Assembly: GCA_031253985.1 (NCBI GenBank)
Contig: JAIRVH010000042.1
Span: 93,916-157,915, forward strand
Reading direction: 5' to 3'
Origin: Sphingobacterium sp.
GTDB taxonomy: Bacteria; Bacteroidota; Bacteroidia; Sphingobacteriales; Sphingobacteriaceae
DNA length: 64,000 bases
In this document: positions 16,724 through 24,300 of the stretch, in pieces
Layout: each line of letters opens with the position of its first letter
Position numbering within the stretch: the stretch's first letter is position 1
Program-made: the position numbers and the translations under genes
The notes under the pieces: generated by a model
What the model was told of the DNA's origin: nothing
Databases searched by the model: none
The model's input: only the letters and a program-made list of their open reading frames with translations

Positions 16724-17965
16724 ATGAAAAAGACAGAGAAAAAAGCGGCAGTTGGTTTTATATTTATTACCTTGCTAATTGATATTACAGGCTGGGGAAT
16801 TATACTTCCCGTTGTCCCTAAACTTGTCGCGGAACTAATCCATAGCGACATCACTGAAGCAGCAAGATATGGTGGCTGGCTGGGTTTTGCCTATGCATTC
16901 ACGCAGTTTATCTGTGCACCGCTGGTCGGCAATCTCAGTGACAGATACGGTAGACGTCCGATCCTGTTGATTTCGCTGCTGGGATTTGGATTAGACTATC
17001 TGCTACTTGCATTGGCTCCTTCAATTGGCTGGCTATTTATCGGACGCATCCTTGCGGGCCTTACCGGAGCCAGTATATCAACAGCAAGTTCTTATATAGC
17101 CGATGTGTCTACCGACGAGACCCGGACGAAGAATTTTGGATTGATAGGAGCTGCATTTGGACTGGGATTTATTATAGGACCGGTAATGGGAGGGGTGCTG
17201 GGGCACTATGGTGCCCGGATTCCTTTTTATGTAGCGTCGGTATTATGTTTGTTGAACTTCCTTTATGGTTATTTCATTCTTCCGGAGAGTCTGGATAAAA
17301 ACAGAAGGCGACTGTTTGAGTGGAAGCGTGCTAACCCGATTGGATCACTGAAACTGCTGGCAAAGCATCCCAAAATTGCAAGTCTGGTGCTTGCTTTGAT
17401 TCTGGTCTATATCGGACTCCACGCCGTACAGAGTAACTGGCATTTCTTTACCATGTATAAATTTCAGTGGTCAGAAAGAACGGTAGGCCTGTCTTTGGGG
17501 CTATTGGGACTTTTGCTCGGGTTGGTCCAGGGTGTTTTAATCAGATGGACAGCGCCTAAACTAGGTGAGCAGAAAAGCATCTATTACGGCCTGATTTTTT
17601 ATGCAATAGGTTTATTGCTGTTTTCTTTTGCCGGTGAAGGCTGGATGATGCTGCTATTTCTAATTCCTTATTCATTGGGTGGCATCTGCGGGCCTTCGCT
17701 TCAGTCGATGATCAGCAAAAGTATCCCTGCGAATCAGCAGGGCGAGCTTCAGGGCGCCTTAACAAGTCTGGTCAGTGCGACTTCAATTGTCGGGCCGCCG
17801 ATGATGACCAATCTTTTTTACTATTTTACACAGGATAAAGCGCCATTTCAGTTTTCAGGGGCTCCGTTTTTGCTGGCCTCTATTTTGATGATGTTAAGCG
17901 CTGTTATCATTTATGTTAATTCAAAAAAAGAAAATCTTCAATTAAAACAGAATAAGGGAACGTAA
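16724..17965 (+). CDS. MFS transporter, TetA-like DHA1 family
   Basis: A 413-residue, 12-helix inner-membrane exporter. Motif A in loop 2-3 reads 'GNLSDRYGRRPILLISLLGF'; segment 4 has 'GRILAGLTGASISTASSYIA' (motif B with its Arg); motif C in segment 5 is 'GLGFIIGPVMGGVLG'. The loop 'IADVSTDETRTKNFGLIGAA' is characteristic of tetracycline-resistance type carriers. These export drugs or metabolites by proton antiport. A Tet-like sequence does not prove tetracycline export. Convergent with the AraC gene at 18108, with a shared hairpin region between. Confidence 0.9.
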   Translation: MKKTEKKAAVGFIFITLLIDITGWGIILPVVPKLVAELIHSDITEAARYGGWLGFAYAFTQFICAPLVGNLSDRYGRRPILLISLLGFGLDYLLLALAPSIGWLFIGRILAGLTGASISTASSYIADVSTDETRTKNFGLIGAAFGLGFIIGPVMGGVLGHYGARIPFYVASVLCLLNFLYGYFILPESLDKNRRRLFEWKRANPIGSLKLLAKHPKIASLVLALILVYIGLHAVQSNWHFFTMYKFQWSERTVGLSLGLLGLLLGLVQGVLIRWTAPKLGEQKSIYYGLIFYAIGLLLFSFAGEGWMMLLFLIPYSLGGICGPSLQSMISKSIPANQQGELQGALTSLVSATSIVGPPMMTNLFYYFTQDKAPFQFSGAPFLLASILMMLSAVIIYVNSKKENLQLKQNKGT

Positions 17966-17971
17966 AATCAA

Positions 17972-18009
17972 AGAATAGATAAATCCTATCATAGGTTTAT
18001 ATCTATTCT
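17972..18009. terminator. long imperfect hairpin after the MFS gene
   Basis: AGAATAGAT and ATCTATTCT form a 9-bp outer stem; inside, AAATCCTA and TAGGTTT pair again. AT-rich and without a T tract, so a weak terminator or mRNA 3' end structure. Confidence 0.4.
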
Positions 18010-18034
18010 ATCATCCGCCTTTAAGTAAATAAAT

Positions 18035-18063
18035 AATGCGGAGTCCTATTTTGACTCCGCATT
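18035..18063. terminator. bidirectional terminator between convergent genes
   Basis: AATGCGGAGTC and GACTCCGCATT form a perfect 11-bp stem around a 7-nt loop between the MFS gene (plus) and the AraC gene (minus). T-rich sequence follows on the minus strand (ATTATTTATTT). Confidence 0.75.
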
Positions 18064-18107
18064 GTCAATAATTTCGTTATTAAAAAATATTTTTTATCCT
18101 GTTTTTG

Positions 18108-19019
18108 TCAGTTAAACGATTGTCTGAACGCTAAAGGTGAAATATCCGTTTTTTTCTTAAACAGCTTGTTGAATGATTGTGGGTGTTCAAAACCGAGTCT
18201 GTAAGCAATTTCTGAGACTGATAGAGTTGTCGCAGCGAGTTTTTCTTTAGCCTTTTCAATTAACTTGTCATGAATATGCTGCTGTGTGTTTTTACCTGTA
18301 ATTGACCGCAGCACATCGCTTAAATAACGTGGTGAGAGATTTAGGCTTTCTGCCAAATGCTCTACCGTTGGGAGCCCTTTGTTCAATGTTTCTTCTTGAT
18401 CGAAATACTCGTCCAGCAGATGTTCCATTTGTGCCAGCAGTTCATTGTTAATAGCTTTTCGTGTGATGAACTGGCGTTCATAGAAACGGTTGCTGTACTG
18501 CAATAGCATATCAATCTGTGATAAAATAATATCTTGTGTGTGCTTGTCGATATGTTGGTATTCTTTTTCTATTTTGAGAAAAATTTCTACAACATCTTTT
18601 TCTTCCTGTTCGGAGAGATGCAATGCCTCGTTTAGGGCATACGAAAAGAAGTTATAATTTCTGATTTTGGCTGCAAGTGGGTGGGTATACAAAAAATCCG
18701 GGTGAAACATCAGCATATAACCTTTGCCGCACTCTATATTCATTTTTCTGATCTCAGAAATCGTTAAAGACTGAATCTGTTTGGGTGCAATAAAATTCAT
18801 TGTACCTTTGTCGAAGTCGTAATATTGCTGTCCGTATTTTACTTTTGCAGTAACGTCTTTTTTGAGCGAAATACTGTAGAAATTGACGCAGAACTGTTCC
18901 CAGATTTTGCTTTCTTCAGGTTTTATTCCAGATACATCAATAACACTGACAAGCGGGTGTAAGGGGGCGGGCAAAGACAATTGCCGATGAAATTCGGATA
19001 TGGAATTGATAATGTGCAT
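18108..19019 (-). CDS. AraC family transcriptional regulator
   Basis: A 303-residue regulator, paralogous end to end with the one at 12135-13055. The C-terminal part has 'LAESLNLSPRYLSDVLRS' and 'LSVSEIAYRLGFEHPQSFNK' as its two helix-turn-helix units. The frame is open to 19106, but that would overlap the SDR stop at 19084 and pass through a perfect inverted repeat and a -7 box; the ATG at 19019 aligns with the paralog's N terminus. It lies behind the SDR on the same strand, its probable target. Confidence 0.9.
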   Translation of the reverse strand: MHIINSISEFHRQLSLPAPLHPLVSVIDVSGIKPEESKIWEQFCVNFYSISLKKDVTAKVKYGQQYYDFDKGTMNFIAPKQIQSLTISEIRKMNIECGKGYMLMFHPDFLYTHPLAAKIRNYNFFSYALNEALHLSEQEEKDVVEIFLKIEKEYQHIDKHTQDIILSQIDMLLQYSNRFYERQFITRKAINNELLAQMEHLLDEYFDQEETLNKGLPTVEHLAESLNLSPRYLSDVLRSITGKNTQQHIHDKLIEKAKEKLAATTLSVSEIAYRLGFEHPQSFNKLFKKKTDISPLAFRQSFN

Positions 19020-19034
19020 CCTCTTTTTGTTTTC

Positions 19035-19042
19035 CAAATTTA
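19035..19042 (-). promoter_or_regulatory. -7 box TAAATTTG for the AraC gene at 18108
   Basis: Exact TAnnTTTG match on the minus strand, 15 nt before the ATG at 19019. Its -33 region falls inside the inverted repeat at 19049-19072. Confidence 0.5.
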
Positions 19043-19048
19043 CAAAAT

Positions 19049-19072
19049 GCAACTGTCTTTCCAGACAGTTGC
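19049..19072. promoter_or_regulatory. perfect inverted repeat between SDR stop and AraC promoter
   Basis: GCAACTGTCT and AGACAGTTGC form a perfect 10-bp stem with a TTCC loop. On the minus strand it is followed by ATTTTG, so it may weakly end the SDR transcript; it also covers the spacer and -33 region of the AraC promoter, so it may be an operator. Both roles could coexist. Confidence 0.55.
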
Positions 19073-19083
19073 CGATCTTAAAG

Positions 19084-19887
19084 TTACGCCTCAAATTGTT
19101 TTGCAATTTCTTGTCTGAAAGCTTCTTTTCCGACTGTCAGACGTCGCTCATATAACGCATTTGCATCCTGGCCTGCGAGATAACGTACTTGATCTTTATT
19201 GTCCGTTGCGGCTTCATAAACAACATGAGCAATCTGCTCTGCCGTGGAAGCGTTTTGCATCATCAGATCCATTTGTTCCAGGAGTTTGTTTTCGATATTT
19301 TCATAGTCGGAATTTCGATTCATATCTAAGGAACGGCCAGCAAAATCTGTAGCAATTCCACCCGGCGCTACTGTTTTGATCGATATCCCGAATTTTTTCA
19401 ATTCAAAGGTCATGCTTTCGCTCCATCCCTCCAAAGCAAACTTTGTGGCATGATAAATCGAATGCAGCGGGAATCCCATAAATCCACCAATGGATGTGGT
19501 TGAAATAAATAAACCACTTTTCTGTTCCCGAAAATGTGGAATAAATGCTTGTGTAACCCGCAGTACACCCAATAGATTCGTATTGATCTGACGGAGTATT
19601 TTTTCGTCACTCAGCTTTTCAAACGCACCCATTAATCCATAACCTGCATTATTGAAAACCACATCAATTTTAGCTGACGAAGTTGCCTTCGCTACAGTTT
19701 CTTTGATTTGTTCAAGGTCAGTTACGTCTAATTTTAATAGGGTAACATTTTCGAGTTTAATTAGTTCTGTTTCATTTTCGATATTGCGCATCGTTGCGAT
19801 CACATTCCAGCCCTTTTGCTGAAATAGTCTGGCAGTTGCTTTTCCTAGACCGGAAGAGGCTCCTGTAATGAAAATAGTCTTTTGCAT
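19084..19887 (-). CDS. SDR family oxidoreductase
   Basis: A 267-residue classical SDR: cofactor loop 'TGASSGLG' (residues 7-14), 'VFNNAGYGLMGAFE', catalytic Ser in 'STTSIGG', Tyr-Lys in 'YHATKFA', 'PGGIATDF' after strand 6. 'MRNIEN' after strand 2 suggests NADP(H). It resembles the SDR at 13232 more than the one at 11338. The AraC gene follows 64 nt downstream, mirroring the module at 11338-13055. Upstream (minus strand) a TAATATTG sequence near 19909-19916 could be a weak -7 box. Substrate unknown. Confidence 0.92.
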   Translation of the reverse strand: MQKTIFITGASSGLGKATARLFQQKGWNVIATMRNIENETELIKLENVTLLKLDVTDLEQIKETVAKATSSAKIDVVFNNAGYGLMGAFEKLSDEKILRQINTNLLGVLRVTQAFIPHFREQKSGLFISTTSIGGFMGFPLHSIYHATKFALEGWSESMTFELKKFGISIKTVAPGGIATDFAGRSLDMNRNSDYENIENKLLEQMDLMMQNASTAEQIAHVVYEAATDNKDQVRYLAGQDANALYERRLTVGKEAFRQEIAKQFEA

Positions 19888-20239
19888 CGTGTTATTGTCT
19901 AATTCAATATTACAAAAGTCAGGAGAAGGCTCAGAGTATCTGTTGCCAAATTGAGCATGGTTGTAGCCAAAATGACGAAGTAGTTCTCTTTGTTCTTTGA
20001 AGGTCTTGTTGGCAAGTTTCTTTTCAGCCCGTTATTTCTATGGATTTATTCGGTTGGATATACTTATCCATAATGGTATGCTATTATAATGTTTGGCCAA
20101 ATGAATAGGGCAGTTTCATCGTTTAATAAACAAAATATGAAATTAAGGGGTTCTTCTAAAAGAGGATTGAGTATCTTCGTTTGATGTTAAAGATGAAGGT
20201 TGCATTTGGCAGTATTGTATATTGTAGAAGGAGCTCAAA
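19888..20239. other. gene-free divergent promoter region
   Basis: The 352 nt between the SDR (minus) and cheB (plus) hold no convincing frame. I see a weak minus-strand -7 box near 19909-19916 and the ribosome site AGAAGGAG before cheB. Nothing else stands out. Confidence 0.5.
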
Positions 20240-21268
20240 ATGGGAAAACGTAACATTATTGTAATTGGTGCCTCTGCAGGAGGCTTTGATGCACTTAGAG
20301 CGATTGTAAAAGATCTGCCGCCTGATTTGGATGCTTCCATCTTCATCGTTTGGCATATGGGAACCGATGTTCGGGGTATATTGCCCGATGTGCTCAACAA
20401 ACTTGGCACTATTCCTGCAGCAAATGCCCACGATCAGGAGCCCATTAAACCCAACCGTATATATGTTGCCCCTCCGGATCGCCATTTACTTCTGGAGAAA
20501 GACCGCTTACGGGTAACTAAGGGGCCTAAGGAAAATCGGTTTCGGCCGGCTATCGATCCGCTTTTTCGTTCCGCGGCCTATTCGTATGGAAATCGGGTGA
20601 CAGGCATCGTATTGTCGGGTGGCTTAGACGATGGGACCGCGGGGCTGTGGCGTATAAAAAACAGTGGCGGAATTGCTGTCGTACAGGATCCTTTGGATGC
20701 GCAGGTACCCTCTATGCCCGAAAATGCTATTCGCGGAGTGGAAATCGATTATTGCTTACCGGTTGACGAAATAGCAGATCTGATCGTGAAGTTATCCTCG
20801 GAAAATGCAATTGATGAGGTCAATACAAAAGATGAAAATACAAGAATTGAGATTGAAATCGCTGCTGGGGAGAATTCCTTGGAACGAAATTCATTGGATT
20901 TGGGTATTCTGTCTCCGTATAGCTGTCCAGAATGTCATGGGGTTCTTACCAAGATCGTAGAAGGTAAGCTTACCCGCTATCGTTGCCATACCGGACATGC
21001 TTATTTGCCAGATACACTTATCGCCGATCTCACACAAAAAATTGAAGATAATCTATACAGCGCAATGCGCGGTATGGATGAAAGTGTATTTTTGATGAAT
21101 CATATCGGCGATCATTATGCCGAAGTCAACCAGCCTAAACTTGCTGCTATTTATTTTAAAAAGGCCAAAGAAGCCGAACAGCGGGTGAAAGTGTTAAGGG
21201 CAACGATATACGATCATGAGCAGCTGAGCCGCGAAAAGATTGCTGAAGAAGCCGAAAGGGAAAACTAA
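20240..21268 (+). CDS. stand-alone CheB-type protein-glutamate methylesterase
   Basis: The 342-residue protein starts directly with the CheB catalytic domain (about 4-185), without the receiver domain of chemotaxis CheB. The triad is complete: Ser12 in 'GASAGG', His39 in 'VWHMG', Asp131 in 'GLDDGTAG'. The ~150-residue C-terminal extension has a Cys/His cluster ('SCPECHG' and 'RCHTGHAY') that may bind zinc, and a helical tail. With no receptors or flagella nearby, it probably deamidates or demethylates a partner of the neighbouring CheBR-kinase. Ribosome site AGAAGGAG precedes the ATG. Confidence 0.9.
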   Translation: MGKRNIIVIGASAGGFDALRAIVKDLPPDLDASIFIVWHMGTDVRGILPDVLNKLGTIPAANAHDQEPIKPNRIYVAPPDRHLLLEKDRLRVTKGPKENRFRPAIDPLFRSAAYSYGNRVTGIVLSGGLDDGTAGLWRIKNSGGIAVVQDPLDAQVPSMPENAIRGVEIDYCLPVDEIADLIVKLSSENAIDEVNTKDENTRIEIEIAAGENSLERNSLDLGILSPYSCPECHGVLTKIVEGKLTRYRCHTGHAYLPDTLIADLTQKIEDNLYSAMRGMDESVFLMNHIGDHYAEVNQPKLAAIYFKKAKEAEQRVKVLRATIYDHEQLSREKIAEEAEREN

Positions 21269-21385
21269 CAGATTGATAAAAAACGGAATTAAAAGACGTA
21301 GCAGGGCGTACTATTTATAGCGTTAATTCTAAAAAAATAGAGGGGCTAAGCCGGAGAGTTTTATAGCCTAAAAAGAAATAAATAA

Positions 21386-24300
21386 ATGAAGAAAAAAGGG
21401 AAAGACAATAAAGGAGAATTGAAAGTCACTGATCAATTGCAACAAAAACCAACGGATTTTTTGGTCGTGGGTATCGGTGCGTCGGCAGGTGGCGTATATG
21501 CTTTGCGAGATTTTTTTAGGCAGGTGCCGAGCAATTCATTCATGGCTTTTGTTGTCATTCTACATCTTTCTCCCGACCACGACAGCGAGCTTGCCAGTAT
21601 CCTGCAGCATGAAACAGAGATGCCAGTGGTACAGGTGATTGAGAGAACACTGATCGCTCCGGATCATATCTATGTAATATCGCCCAATTGCCACCTGACG
21701 ATGGAAGGTAGCTATATCTCGGTAACAGCCAACCAGGAATTTGAAGACCGGCGGGCGCCTGTTGATATTTTTCTCCGGACATTGGCTGATCATTATGGAT
21801 CGCGTGCCATTAGCGTGATTTTATCCGGAACCGGTGCTAACGGGTCCATGGGACTCAAACGGATTAAAGAGCGGGGCGGAGCTACTTTTGTGCAAAATCC
21901 CCGACAGGCTGAATTTAATGAAATGCCTCGGAATGCTATCGCTACCGGACTTGTCGATGAAGTCCTGGATGTAGAAGAGATTCCAGTCCGTATCGTGGCT
22001 TATCGGAATAGTATAGGCACTGTACAGATCATTGAAGAAGTGCAGCGCCGTCCGGAACTTCAGCAGCAAGCACTTCGTGACATTTTTACACAGCTCAGGA
22101 TCCGTACGGGCCATGATTTTTCGAACTATAAAAGGCCTACGCTTTTACGCCGGATAGAGCGCCGCATTAATGTACATAATTTACCTGATCTTCCTGCCTA
22201 TGCCGCTTTCCTCCATGAGCATCTAGACGAAACTCACGCACTGCTTAAAGATTTGCTGATTTCTGTCACAAATTTCTTTCGGGACAGTAAAGCATTTAAA
22301 GTGTTAGAAGAGGATGTATTACCTAAAATATTTGCTGGCAAGACATCCGCAGATCAGGTACGGGTATGGGTAGCAGGCTGTGCTACGGGAGAGGAGGCTT
22401 ATTCATTAGCCATACTCTGTGCAGAGCAGGCACTCAGTGTCGTTGATGCGCCCAAAGTGCAGATTTTTGCTACCGATATTGATGAATCTGCCATCGCTAC
22501 GGCCAGAGAAGGCTTTTATACTTTAAACGATGCCGCAGACATATCTATGGACCGGCTCAGACGGTTTTTTACACGTGATGGAGATGGTTATAGGGTAAGA
22601 CGGGAAATCCGGGAGATGATCCTATTTGCCAATCATAACTTTTTAAATGATCCTCCTTTTTCCAAACTTGACCTGATTACCTGCCGTAATGTGTTGATCT
22701 ACCTCAACAGCACGGCTCAGGAAAGAGTGATCGAAACATTCCACTTTGCCTTGCGGCCGAAGAAATTTCTTTTTTTGGGTACGTCCGAATCTGTTGATAG
22801 TGCAAGTGACCTGTATACCGCATATAATCGTGACTACCATATTTTTCAGACGAGGGAGATTACCTTGCGCAGTTACCCCGTGCCTGATTCGGTGCCACAG
22901 TTCCAGTTTTCAAAAGCTGATTTGCTGCAGAAACCCGAGGAGCGGGAAAGCCGCACCCGGAGGGGATCTTTTGGCGAACTTCATCAGAAAATGTTGGAGC
23001 AGTATGCACCACCGTCGGTTGTTGTCAATGAAGAGTACGATATTGTACATATGAGTGAACGGGCAGGAAAGTACTTTGAATTTGCCGGCGGCGAGCCTAC
23101 CCAAAATCTGCTAAAACTTGTTGTTCCCCAAATACGGCTAGAACTCCGGGCCGCTCTTTATCAATCTGTACAAAATAAAACCGCTATTGAGGCCCGAAAC
23201 ATCAGATTCACCATGAATGGGCAGGCCCAATCGCTTGACATCCAGATTCGCCCGGTTTTTGAAGAGGGTGATTCTGCCAAAGGCTTTATCTTGGTTATTT
23301 TCAAACCATCGGAGGAGAGCACAGAGGAGGGGGAGACACTTATGGTAGCCTCAGACGAACCGATGGCCCGACAGCTGGAAGAAGAACTCGTCGCTTTGAA
23401 AGCCCAGCTGCGCAATTCCATCGAACATCACGAATATCAGGCGGAGGAACTCAAAGCGTCCAATGAGGAGTTGCAGGCAATGAATGAGGAGTTGCGTTCT
23501 GCGGCGGAAGAATTAGAAACGAGCAAAGAGGAACTTCAATCCATCAATGAGGAATTGCGGACGGTAAATCAGGAGCTTAAGGTGAAGATCGACGAAACAA
23601 GTGTTACGAGCAATAATCTCCAAAATCTCATAAACTCTGCCAATGTTGGAACAATATTTCTGGACAGAAGTTTTTCCATACGCTTATTTACACCGGCAAT
23701 ATTGGATATATTCAACCTAAAATCCGGTGACTATGGCCGCCCGGTTACTGATATAACCAATAAATTACAGTATAATGGTCTCCTGCAGGATGCAGAAACT
23801 GTTTTAGAAAAACTTACCGTTGTGGAACGGGAGGTCATGACAACTGACAATCGATCTTTTATGATGCGGCTGTTGCCTTATCGTACTTCTGAAGATCGAA
23901 TTAATGGCGTAGTGATCACTTTTTTTGATATTACCAAGCGCAGAGAATCCGAAGAGGCTCTACGGCAATCCGAAGAGCGCACACGTCTTTTGATCGAAAG
24001 CGCAAAAGATTACGCCATCTTCACACTTGACACAGAAAGGCGTGTTGTCAGCTGGAGCAGTGGTGCGCAGCTTATGTTGGGCTACACGGAATCCGAGATG
24101 ATGGGCAGGGCGGGCGATATTGTTTTTGTACCTGAAGACCGCAAAGCAAAAGTGCCCGAGCAGGAAATTAACAAAGCCGAAAAGGAAGGCCGGGCAGAGA
24201 ATGAGCGTTGGCATCTGCGTAAAGACGGTTCCCTGTTCTGGGGATCTGGGATAATGCGCCCTTTGAGGAACGAGCAGGGTGCGATTATTGGCTTTGTAAA

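Noticed and set aside
19020..19106. 29-codon N-terminal extension of the AraC gene at 18108
   Set aside because: It overlaps the SDR coding end and crosses an inverted repeat and a -7 box; the paralog does not have it.
23400..23600. repetitive DNA within the CheBR kinase gene
   Set aside because: The repeats encode the Glu-rich heptads of the coiled coil; not a separate repeat element.
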